Shown here: positions 1 to 5,150 of the stretch, one piece after another
Layout: each line of letters starts with the position of its first letter
How positions within the stretch are numbered: position 1 is the first letter of the stretch
Virus record (IMG/VR): IMGVR_UViG_3300047358_000341
Location: 1 to 20,326 of that record
Length of the DNA: 20,326 nucleotides
DNA from: a virus
Reading direction: 5' to 3' (one strand)
Program-made: the position numbers and the translations under genes
Notes under the pieces: model-generated
Databases searched by the model: none
Told to the model about the DNA's origin: nothing
Seen by the model: only the letters and a program-made list of their open reading frames with translations

Positions 1-189
1 ATATCAGACGCCTTTACATACCTAGCCGTCGATGATGATGGGATGGTGACAGTTTATATTGGACCAGTAGATAAGTATGAACCTATTCCAGAATGGACAG
101 GATTAACTTTCGATAGTGCGGAAGTTGTTCAACAGATGATAGAAAAAAGGAGAGCGAATGACAAAGATATATTACGACGACAAGATTAG
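1..189 (+). CDS. Hypothetical protein, C-terminal part (cut by window start)
   Basis: The first reading frame is open from base 1 to a TAG at 187-189, giving the last 62 residues of a protein whose start lies outside the window. The visible part is acidic to mixed, with a run of three Asp (residues 11-13) and a charged tail ending in KDILRRQD. The next gene has a good ribosome binding site inside its last codons and overlaps it by 32 bases, as in the other packed genes here. No family is recognised. Confidence 0.6.
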   Translation: MSDAFTYLAVDDDGMVTVYIGPVDKYEPIPEWTGLTFDSAEVVQQMIEKRRANDKDILRRQD

Positions 190-403
190 TTCAATCGTGG
201 GGTGTGATGTCCTCATATTTTTAGAGAGACATAACAAAGCAGTGATTGAATTAGCGAGGGATTGTATCAAGAAGAACCTTGGTGTGAAGACATGCCTTGG
301 TACACAGATAATCCCTGACAAAGAATACCTTGATGAACAACACAGTTTTGTTGTTCTGCAAAATGGTATCACAAGTTTCGGACCTACTCAGTACCGAAAC
401 TAA
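158..403 (+). CDS. Hypothetical small protein (81 aa)
   Basis: An ATG preceded by AAAAGGAGAGCGA, a strong Shine-Dalgarno, opens an 81-residue protein. It overlaps the end of the preceding partial gene, which suggests coupled translation. The protein is soluble, has no membrane segment, and contains three Cys (16, 36, 46) without a clear metal-binding spacing. It is the last gene before the promoter at 414. I do not recognise the family. Confidence 0.65.
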   Translation: MTKIYYDDKISSIVGCDVLIFLERHNKAVIELARDCIKKNLGVKTCLGTQIIPDKEYLDEQHSFVVLQNGITSFGPTQYRN

Positions 404-413
404 GACAACTTAC

Positions 414-454
414 TTGACAACTTAAACAACTAACGTGTAACGGTTACGCTACAC
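414..454 (+). promoter_or_regulatory. Promoter with palindromic operator, copy A
   Basis: TTGACA (414-419) is followed after a 15-base spacer by the imperfect inverted repeat GTGTAACGGTTACGCTACAC (435-454; arms of 8 bases with one mismatch). A matching -10 box is weak (TAACGG at an 18-base spacing). Nearly the same arrangement is found at 2788-2826, where the core is inverted. AAAGGAG then leads to the ATG at 472. Promoter plus operator is inference from the repeated layout. Confidence 0.55.
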
Positions 455-471
455 GAAAGGAGAAGTACGTT

Positions 472-852
472 ATGAGACTATATACAAACGGCGAAGGTTC
501 ATGGGTTGGCACTCAAGCTGACGCACGAAAAGAGTTTGGCAAGGATTGGAACGAGGTAGATGTACCGACTGACAAGACGAGCCTATTAGAATTTTTAAAT
601 GACATGAGCGTTGGTGGCAGCGCACGTATCACACCGCCTGACCCTATCGTTATGAAAGACGGACGACCAGCCCTTAATCTAGGAGGGAGAACAAACTTAC
701 AAAGCTGTTCAGCCAATAGGGATGTACGAGAGGCAGCATCACTCAACAGATACGATGTCACTGATGTCGTACTTAACTGTCCGAAGCAGCACTTAGGAAA
801 TGCTTTGGCAGCAATCATTAGCAGACTTAACGATCAACTAGGAGAGATATAA
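472..852 (+). CDS. Hypothetical protein (126 aa)
   Basis: First gene after promoter A, with AAAGGAGAAG about 8 bases before the ATG. The 126-residue product is soluble, with a Gly/Pro-rich middle (around residues 47-75) and a more helical C-terminus. It overlaps the next gene by one base (TAATG), so the two are translated together. No family recognised; probably an accessory early phage protein. Confidence 0.7.
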   Translation: MRLYTNGEGSWVGTQADARKEFGKDWNEVDVPTDKTSLLEFLNDMSVGGSARITPPDPIVMKDGRPALNLGGRTNLQSCSANRDVREAASLNRYDVTDVVLNCPKQHLGNALAAIISRLNDQLGEI

Positions 853-1196
853 TGGGTGTATTTTCTTGGCATACAAATGACACAGACGAACCAATAATGA
901 ATATGTTTTCGGGGCGTGGTGGTCAAACAATTTACATGAAAGATAACAAAGGAAACGTCTGGAAGGAAACAAACTACGAAGGGTACGGAGATTTTGGCGG
1001 CAAAGACTTCTACGAATTGCTTGCTGAAATGAACGGATTAGAAAGCTGTCGTTACGAAGGAATATCTTTGTGCCACGATGCAGACAGACCTTTCTTTGCA
1101 CCCAACCTAGTAACTGATCCTGATTGGAGGTGGCGTGATGTGAAACCCAAAGACCATGAAGGTCAAGGACAATGGTGGGAGGATGAAGATGAATAG
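852..1196 (+). CDS. Conserved phage protein of unknown function (114 aa)
   Basis: The N-terminus MGVFSWHTNDTDEPI, the following IYMKDNKG stretch and the EGYGDFGGKDFYELLAEMN motif (around residues 42-60) resemble a small family that I remember from many tailed phages. Members usually begin with a similar FSW-T-DT motif and have no assigned function. The C-terminus is very acidic and rich in Trp. The start is fixed by the TAATG overlap with the upstream stop. The last bases overlap the start of the next gene. Confidence 0.7.
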   Translation: MGVFSWHTNDTDEPIMNMFSGRGGQTIYMKDNKGNVWKETNYEGYGDFGGKDFYELLAEMNGLESCRYEGISLCHDADRPFFAPNLVTDPDWRWRDVKPKDHEGQGQWWEDEDE

Positions 1197-1365
1197 AAGA
1201 TTAGCTGTTGGACGTGACGAATGCGGCACAGAAATTCATATCGAAATGAGTGCCGATGAAACCTTGGATGCACTTAGGGAGAGATACCCTGAGTGCCACT
1301 TAGGATACATCAAAGAAGAAGACATAGACTACTGGCACAACCTTAACAATCAAGAGGACTATTAA
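1189..1365 (+). CDS. Hypothetical small protein (58 aa)
   Basis: The frame is open from 1156, but GGGAGG at 1177-1182 lies 6 bases before the ATG at 1189, so that start is preferred (MNRRLAVGRDE). The ATG at 1183 directly abuts the Shine-Dalgarno and the one at 1156 has none. The product is small, acidic and soluble, and overlaps the end of the previous gene by 8 bases. No family recognised. Confidence 0.6.
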   Translation: MNRRLAVGRDECGTEIHIEMSADETLDALRERYPECHLGYIKEEDIDYWHNLNNQEDY

Positions 1366-1366
1366 T

Positions 1367-1777
1367 ATGACACGTAACAACCAAGTACAAAAAGTTATCG
1401 ACCTTATGCCCGAACCAACAGGGCATAAGAAAATCTCAGCACACATGCTCAAGAATGCAGAGTTCGATACGACTGCATCCTTGCGTACTCTTGCGCTGCA
1501 TCTTGGTATTGACTTTGCCAAGCTGAAGTTTGGCGAGAAGCGTATTGTCAATGCTCAGATCACAACAGCCGATGGTATAGTTGATACGACCATTAGCTTT
1601 CGACGCACACCGAAGCGAGGTGACAGGCGTATCTGGATTGGTAGGCTCAATCATTTCTGCCAAGACGGTGACACCATAGCTGTGTCTCTAAAGAACGGTG
1701 TGCTTGTAGTGAACATAGATCAAGCGATTGATCAGTGTTTTATTGACGATCACTTAACTACATTGGAAGGGAAGTAA
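1367..1777 (+). CDS. Hypothetical protein (136 aa)
   Basis: The ATG lies one base after the preceding stop, with an AGAGG-type ribosome site. The product is a 136-residue soluble protein with a basic middle (FRRTPKRGDRR, around residues 78-88) and a C-terminal region of likely beta strands (IAVSLKNGVLVVNI). There is no recognisable catalytic motif. The following gene begins immediately after its stop. Confidence 0.65.
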   Translation: MTRNNQVQKVIDLMPEPTGHKKISAHMLKNAEFDTTASLRTLALHLGIDFAKLKFGEKRIVNAQITTADGIVDTTISFRRTPKRGDRRIWIGRLNHFCQDGDTIAVSLKNGVLVVNIDQAIDQCFIDDHLTTLEGK

Positions 1778-2020
1778 ATGGCTTGGGAAACAATACCACG
1801 AGGTAGGGCTAGACCAAAGACCTACACTATTGAGCTAACTGAAAAGCAACTACATTACATTCAGTGGGCAACATATGAATATGATCTACAAGATGATAAA
1901 AGTAGATGCCTTGATCCACACTCAAAAACTTATGAACAAATTTCCAATAAGATTAAAAAACAAATTGGTCTTAAAGCAAGAGGTTCGTTAACGAGTTTGG
2001 AAGCTGGACAGTCAACCTAA
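1778..2020 (+). CDS. Hypothetical protein (80 aa)
   Basis: Starts directly after the stop of the previous gene; GGAAGGGAAGTAA is the ribosome site. The 80-residue protein is basic at both ends. A segment YTIELTEKQLHYIQWA (around residues 16-31) has the look of a small helix-rich phage protein. No known family could be assigned. It is the last gene before a hairpin-containing gap. Confidence 0.6.
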   Translation: MAWETIPRGRARPKTYTIELTEKQLHYIQWATYEYDLQDDKSRCLDPHSKTYEQISNKIKKQIGLKARGSLTSLEAGQST

Positions 2021-2031
2021 ATAAAACATTT

Positions 2032-2053
2032 ATCGTCCTACTTTTGGGACGAT
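2032..2053 (+). repeat. Intergenic hairpin
   Basis: ATCGTCC (2032-2038) and GGACGAT (2047-2053) form a perfect 7-bp stem with an 8-base loop just after the stop at 2020. No T-run follows, so it is not a standard intrinsic terminator. It may protect the mRNA end or bind a protein. The rest of the 2021-2101 gap holds only the ribosome site AAAAGGAG at about 2089-2096. Confidence 0.4.
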
Positions 2054-2101
2054 GATACCCCAAGATAATGCGAAGCTTGTTGTCTACAAAAGGAGTTAGG
2101 C

Positions 2102-2467
2102 ATGGCTGAAGCAATCTTTATTTTCCAAGATCACGAAACAGAAATGGCTGTAGCAGTACGAGACTGTGATGATGTGTCGGCAATGCGGATGTTACATGCG
2201 ACCCTCACTTCTGAAATGGCTACATCCATTAGGAACTTTGATGCCTTGGAATTTGCTACCTGTTTTGTAGCAGTCAATAAGAAAGGACCATACGATCTAT
2301 TGTTTGTCGGTGATTTTGAAGACGATGTATTAGACGATGTGGAAAATGTTTACGACTGTCAAGCAACAGGTGACGCACTGGTGGTAACACCAATGGACTT
2401 CAAGAACAACGACGGTATCCCTACTCCGACCCATCTATGGGCATTGAAACAATTCACTGTGCATTAA
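2102..2467 (+). CDS. Hypothetical acidic protein (121 aa)
   Basis: Preceded by AAAAGGAGTTAGGC, a clear ribosome site. The product is 121 residues and strongly acidic, with the cluster GDFEDDVLDDVENVYD in its second half (around residues 75-90). It has no membrane segment or signal peptide. Very acidic small phage proteins are sometimes inhibitors of host or defence DNA-binding proteins, but nothing specific supports that here. Confidence 0.65.
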   Translation: MAEAIFIFQDHETEMAVAVRDCDDVSAMRMLHATLTSEMATSIRNFDALEFATCFVAVNKKGPYDLLFVGDFEDDVLDDVENVYDCQATGDALVVTPMDFKNNDGIPTPTHLWALKQFTVH

Positions 2468-2475
2468 GGGACGAC

Positions 2476-2503
2476 TAGACAACTTCCGTTGTTGTATTAT
2501 ATT
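2476..2503 (+). promoter_or_regulatory. Candidate sigma70-type promoter
   Basis: TAGACA (2476-2481), a 16-base spacer and TATATT (2498-2503) lie 35 bases before the ATG at 2538. The AAC/GTT-rich stretches around it (for example ACAAC and GTTGTTGT) form short inverted repeats that could act as an operator. Confidence 0.4.
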
Positions 2504-2537
2504 CACGACAACAACTTAGTAGGAAAGGTGTACTACT

Positions 2538-2729
2538 ATGGAATGGAAGGTAAGCGTCGAAGCAATAGTCAAGAGAGTTGAGACTATTGATTATAAGATC
2601 GAAGCCAGAACAGGCGACGAAGCGAGGGCTAAAGTATTGGAATTATTTAATACTTGTCCACAAAGTAATGAGTCCAAGAACATAATGGGCTTAGATTTAA
2701 TTGACTTTGAGAGTGTAGCTGAAGCTTAG
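2538..2729 (+). CDS. Hypothetical small protein (63 aa)
   Basis: Single gene between the promoter at 2476 and the terminator at 2758, with AGGAAAGG as ribosome site. The 63-residue product begins with predicted beta strands (WKVSVEAIVKRVETIDYKIEA) and then a helix, a pattern typical of small alpha/beta phage proteins. Its stop codon lies inside a perfect hairpin (2721-2738). No family recognised. Confidence 0.6.
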   Translation: MEWKVSVEAIVKRVETIDYKIEARTGDEARAKVLELFNTCPQSNESKNIMGLDLIDFESVAEA

Positions 2730-2738
2730 ATAAGCTTC
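2721..2738 (+). repeat. Hairpin over the stop codon
   Basis: GAAGCTT (2721-2727) and AAGCTTC (2732-2738) form a perfect 7-bp stem around the TAG stop at 2727-2729, with a four-base loop. The full terminator follows 20 bases later, so this may block 3' exonucleases or slow the ribosome. Confidence 0.4.
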
Positions 2739-2757
2739 CTTGTTGTAAGAAAATGTG

Positions 2758-2785
2758 AGGCTTGCCCATTGGGTGAGCCTTTTTT
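2758..2785 (+). terminator. Rho-independent terminator
   Basis: A 10-bp stem (2758-2767 with 2771-2780, two G-T wobbles, three-base loop) ends in six Ts (2780-2785). It closes the unit 2476-2729, and promoter copy B begins three bases later. Confidence 0.8.
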
Positions 2786-2787
2786 AT

Positions 2788-2826
2788 TTGACAACTAACA
2801 CAACTAAAGTGTAGCGTAACCGACAC
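2788..2826 (+). promoter_or_regulatory. Promoter with operator, copy B
   Basis: TTGACA (2788-2793) is followed by an AACTAACACAACTAAA-type spacer and GTGTAGCGTAACCGACAC (2809-2826). The 14-base core GTGTAGCGTAACCG is the exact reverse complement of the core of copy A (435-454), and the TTGACAACT...ACAACTAA spacer is also shared. AGGAGA follows before the ATG at 2838. Confidence 0.6.
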
Positions 2827-2837
2827 AGGAGATAGAA

Positions 2838-3098
2838 ATGAAACTAGAATTTGATCAACGCATGTCACCTACGATTAAGAAGGGATGGTTCAAGCTTTAT
2901 GATTGGCGACCTCGAATGTTTTGGTGGCGGGTGAGTTGCGTAATCAGAGTGAACCGTATCAGGCACAAAGACTACGACAAGATCACAACAGTATGTCGTC
3001 TGATAGATCAACAGTTTCCTCACTATAAACAGGAAAGGAAGACCAGTGTTGTTAAGCACCGCATCAATCGTTTGCCTAAGTATGAACATCTATTTTGA
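2838..3098 (+). CDS. Hypothetical basic protein (86 aa)
   Basis: First gene after promoter B with AGGAGATAG as ribosome site. It is strongly basic and aromatic (for example YDWRPRMFWWRVSC, around residues 21-34), suggesting nucleic-acid or membrane-surface contact. There is no true transmembrane segment. Its last 53 bases overlap the start of the cell-wall hydrolase gene in another frame. No family recognised. Confidence 0.55.
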   Translation: MKLEFDQRMSPTIKKGWFKLYDWRPRMFWWRVSCVIRVNRIRHKDYDKITTVCRLIDQQFPHYKQERKTSVVKHRINRLPKYEHLF

Positions 3099-3483
3099 GG
3101 GAAGAGGTGAGGATCGGCTAGGACAATTTGCAATAGCTGAAGTCACACTTAACAGAGTAGCCAGCCCCGACTATCCAGACGATGTGTGTGGGGTAGTGAA
3201 GCAAGCTTACCTAGATGCCAATGGCAACCCAAAGAAACATCTGTGCCAATTCAGTTGGTACTGCGATGGCAAGTCAGACAAGCCTAAAGATAACCGAGCA
3301 TGGTCAAGGTCTTTGTCTGTTGCTGTTGAAGCCTTGAAAGATTTCGACACTGAGGAGCGTCGTATCGTTGGGCATAACGTTCACCATTATCACAACAAAA
3401 AAGTAAAGCCGCGATGGGCTAAAGCAATGAGGGCTGTCGCGGTGGTGGGCAATCACATTTTTTATGAGGACAAGAATGGATAA
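3046..3483 (+). CDS. SleB-like cell-wall hydrolase
   Basis: The N-terminus carries the hallmark of the SleB / Hydrolase_2 family: MNIYFEGRGE (residues 13-22, catalytic Glu expected at E18), then GQFAIAEVTLNRV (26-38), QFSWYCDG (68-75) and a C-terminal HYHNKKVKPRWAK plus NHIFYE. These enzymes cut peptidoglycan glycan strands or germination cortex. At 145 residues it is a minimal catalytic domain. The start is a GTG at 3046, supported by AGGAAAGGAAG seven bases upstream. The first ATG in frame lies only at the catalytic motif and would truncate the fold. No clear signal peptide is present, so release would need a holin or other route. It sits among early-type genes, far from the main lysis cassette. 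Confidence 0.82.
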   Translation: MLLSTASIVCLSMNIYFEGRGEDRLGQFAIAEVTLNRVASPDYPDDVCGVVKQAYLDANGNPKKHLCQFSWYCDGKSDKPKDNRAWSRSLSVAVEALKDFDTEERRIVGHNVHHYHNKKVKPRWAKAMRAVAVVGNHIFYEDKNG

Positions 3484-3637
3484 AAAACTACGGGCAATAC
3501 AAATACTAGAGCGCATGGATAGAAAGCTAACCTCTCTGAAGGAAGGACATCACTCAGCGTTTAGTGTGTTCGACGCGACTGAACTTCTCGAATTAAAGGA
3601 CAAGCTTCAACAGATAGTTGGAAAGATGCGCGAATGA
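3476..3637 (+). CDS. Small hypothetical protein (53 aa)
   Basis: A 53-codon frame starts at ATG 3476 after TGAGGACAAG, overlapping the hydrolase gene end by 8 bases. It ends at a TGA (3635-3637) that shares ATGA with the next start. The product is charged and helical (LERMDRKLTSLKEG; ELLELKDKLQQIVGKM) and probably a short coiled coil. The tight overlaps at both ends are the main evidence that it is real. Confidence 0.6.
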   Translation: MDKKLRAIQILERMDRKLTSLKEGHHSAFSVFDATELLELKDKLQQIVGKMRE

Positions 3638-4005
3638 TCAGACCATTTTTAGGAAGGAAGTTCCACGATTGGGATGAACGAGAACTATCAGTGATCATGT
3701 TAGCAAAGGAACGAGAATGGTCGAAGACGAAACACGAGGGGAAGACACTCAGACCACCTCTTCCATGCGATGTGGCTATTGCGAAGGAGAGGGCTACGTC
3801 TACCACGAAATTGCCGTTGTCGATTACGTCAATGGTGGATGGCTTGAAGAACGAAGAGAGCGATGCGAGGAATGCCAAGGCGAGGGAGTTATCTAAACTC
3901 CACGCTCAAGTCGAAGCACAAGAGTTCCTTCATAAAATGCAGCACATAAATCCAGAACTTGCACAGGTTCTTGAACAACAATTCAAGGACGAGGGGATAC
4001 TATGA
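3634..4005 (+). CDS. Hypothetical protein whose middle is dual-coded (123 aa)
   Basis: Begins at the ATGA overlap with the preceding stop and ends in an ATGA overlap with the next start. The N-terminal part (RPFLGRKFHDWDERELSVIML, residues 3-23) and the C-terminal helix (residues 88-123, Gln/Glu-rich) look like true protein. The middle (about residues 29-87) is low in complexity and rich in NNG codons. There it overlaps a complete second gene in another frame (3717-3896). The whole may be a two-domain protein joined by an overprinted linker. No family recognised. Confidence 0.55.
   Translation: MIRPFLGRKFHDWDERELSVIMLAKEREWSKTKHEGKTLRPPLPCDVAIAKERATSTTKLPLSITSMVDGLKNEESDARNAKARELSKLHAQVEAQEFLHKMQHINPELAQVLEQQFKDEGIL
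3717..3896 (+). CDS. Small DnaJ-type zinc-finger protein, nested in another frame (59 aa)
   Basis: ATG 3717, preceded by AAAGGAACGAG, opens 59 codons to a TAA at 3894-3896. It has two knuckles of the DnaJ central-domain type: CGYCEGEG (residues 19-26) and CEECQGEG (50-57), joined by a 23-residue linker with YVYHEIAVVDYV. Small phage proteins with CxxCxGxG pairs are common and probably bind one zinc ion. The role is unknown. It lies wholly inside the 3634-4005 gene, shifted by two bases. The paired motifs plus a good ribosome site make it more likely real than the surrounding frame in this stretch. Confidence 0.7.
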   Translation: MVEDETRGEDTQTTSSMRCGYCEGEGYVYHEIAVVDYVNGGWLEERRERCEECQGEGVI

Positions 4006-4205
4006 ACAACTCAGAACTTAAATTCAAATACCAATACTTGCTGAAACTTATTGATGATGCAGCCGAAAGCTACACCTCAACAGGCAAGTCAAACATCTAT
4101 GACCTTCAGCGCAGAGCCGCGACGGTAAGAGATAGTAACTACAATTTCCAATCAAAGATTGAGGCTTATGAAAATTTTGTGAAAGGAGAAAGCCATGACA
4201 CTTAA
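4002..4205 (+). CDS. Hypothetical helical protein (67 aa)
   Basis: Starts at an ATGA overlap with the upstream gene, with GAGGGG eight bases before the ATG. The 67-residue product is mostly helical and charged, without membrane segments or metal-binding motifs. It overlaps the next gene by 11 bases. No family recognised. Confidence 0.6.
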   Translation: MNNSELKFKYQYLLKLIDDAAESYTSTGKSNIYDLQRRAATVRDSNYNFQSKIEAYENFVKGESHDT

Positions 4206-4470
4206 AGAGAAATGGTGGGAGTTTCACAATAATAATCCACACGTTTACGAATTGGTTGAGAAGTTTACCTTTGATATTATTCACGAGGGGTATGAGGAGT
4301 ATTCAATCAACTCAGTCTTTGAGAGGATCAGATGGCACACCGACATTGAGACACGAGGTAATGATAAGTTTAAATTGAGTAACAATCATAGAGCTTACTA
4401 CGCCCGATACTTCATGCACTGCAATCCATCATACAAAGATTTCTTTCGGACAAAAGAATTAGCTGAATGA
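4195..4470 (+). CDS. Conserved phage protein of unknown function (91 aa)
   Basis: The sequence WWEFHNNNPHVYELVEKFTF (residues 7-26), VFERIRWHTDIET (42-54) and FKLSNNHRAYYARYFM (59-74), closing with FFRTKE, matches my memory of a small family found in many phages and prophages. That family has a characteristic ERIRW and YAR. It has no established function and is often near replication or regulation genes. The ribosome site GAAAGGAGAAAGCC lies inside the previous gene. A four-base ATGA overlap couples it to the next gene. Confidence 0.7.
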   Translation: MTLKEKWWEFHNNNPHVYELVEKFTFDIIHEGYEEYSINSVFERIRWHTDIETRGNDKFKLSNNHRAYYARYFMHCNPSYKDFFRTKELAE

Positions 4471-4727
4471 CTGACCTAAGAACTACACGCAAACAACTCT
4501 ATGTTATTGATGGTGCGCCAGCTATCAGCATAGATAAGGATGGCTATGTTCGATGTGGACTGAGCGAGAAAATGGAAGACAATGACAAGTTGGTTCTTGC
4601 TATCTGTCTCTCGCTCAAGAACAAAGCTTGGAAAAAGAAAATGCTTGCCGCTGTGGACAAGCACTTCGTAGGTAAGACCACCCCAACAAGTAGGATGGTC
4701 ACTGTTTATAATCTGATTGGTTCTTAA
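4467..4727 (+). CDS. Hypothetical protein (86 aa)
   Basis: Begins at an ATGA overlap with the preceding stop. It is the last gene of the plus-strand accessory block. The product is basic and soluble, with a conserved-looking centre (ISIDKDGYVRCGLSEKM, around residues 21-37). It ends convergently with the minus-strand gene at 4724, overlapping by 4 bases. No family recognised. Confidence 0.6.
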   Translation: MTDLRTTRKQLYVIDGAPAISIDKDGYVRCGLSEKMEDNDKLVLAICLSLKNKAWKKKMLAAVDKHFVGKTTPTSRMVTVYNLIGS

Positions 4728-4731
4728 TCAG
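4713..4731. terminator. Weak hairpin between convergent gene ends
   Basis: CTGATT (4713-4718) pairs with AATCAG (4726-4731) across a 7-base loop, exactly where the two convergent genes end. On the plus strand only a loose T-rich run (CTCTTTT, about 4739-4745) follows, so its terminator role is uncertain. Confidence 0.3.
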
Positions 4732-4954
4732 TAGATGTCTCTTTTAGTACATCATTAAAAGCCTCGCCTAATAACTGAGCATCATCCTGTGTCCAGTTGT
4801 TAGGCAAAATGTTTTTCACAACTTGCTCTAGTTCACACCTTACTACATCGACTAGTTCATCATATGGTATGTCTGAAAGGTTAGGTTCTTCTATCCTTTC
4901 GTCGTTTGATTTAGCCGCCATGAACGATATTATATTGCCTGTATTTGTTGTCAC
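4724..4954 (-). CDS. Hypothetical acidic protein (76 aa)
   Basis: The frame opens with GTG at 4954, supported by GAAAGG 8 bases upstream; an ATG lies 11 codons later (4921) without a ribosome site. The product is acidic and helical (ELVDVVRCELEQVVKNILP, about residues 33-51) and could be a small protein-binding factor. It lies just past the attP site on the integrase strand, so it may be co-expressed with the integrase or be a lysogeny-associated gene. No family recognised. Confidence 0.5.
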   Translation of the reverse strand: MTTNTGNIISFMAAKSNDERIEEPNLSDIPYDELVDVVRCELEQVVKNILPNNWTQDDAQLLGEAFNDVLKETSTD

Positions 4955-4976
4955 AACTTTGCCTTTCGATGTGTGA

Positions 4977-4993
4977 TCCTATCAAGAATAGGA
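4977..4993. repeat. Inverted repeat near attP
   Basis: TCCTAT (4977-4982) and ATAGGA (4988-4993) form a perfect 6-bp inverted repeat with a five-base centre. It lies 22 bases before the GTG of the minus-strand acidic gene and about 50 bases from the attP region. It could be an operator or an accessory protein site for recombination. In the 4955-5150 gap the only other clear feature is attP. Confidence 0.35.
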
Positions 4994-5042
4994 CGTGTTA
5001 AAAATTTAAAGGTGACACCCAAATGATTATCACCAGTAATAA

Positions 5043-5127
5043 TCGAAAGTTATTTCCAGGGAATAAGTAGTCCTTTAGGAGGGGGCTACTCTATCCAGTT
5101 GAGCTACGGGGCCGTAGCAACTTTCGA
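5043..5127 (-). other. attP: attP: tRNA-Arg(CCU) 5' half flanked by inverted repeats
   Basis: Read on the minus strand, 5113 down to 5075 is the 5' half of a tRNA. It has acceptor strand GGCCCCG, TA, D-arm GCTC...GAGT, anticodon-stem strand GCCCC and loop CTCCTAA with anticodon CCT (Arg, AGG codons). After the loop the match fails: the next bases do not rebuild the stem and there is no T-arm. The block is bracketed by a perfect 9-bp inverted repeat, TCGAAAGTT (5043-5051) and AACTTTCGA (5119-5127), which may be integrase-binding arms. It lies 24 bases past the integrase stop, the usual place for attP. The exchange point is expected at the anticodon loop. Confidence 0.75.
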
Positions 5128-5150
5128 CGTTGTGTGACTGCCACATGCTA

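Noticed and set aside
5043-5127. Functional phage tRNA-Arg
   Set aside because: Only the first 38 or so positions fit. The 3' anticodon strand does not pair properly and there is no T-arm or acceptor 3' strand. An attachment site explains it better.
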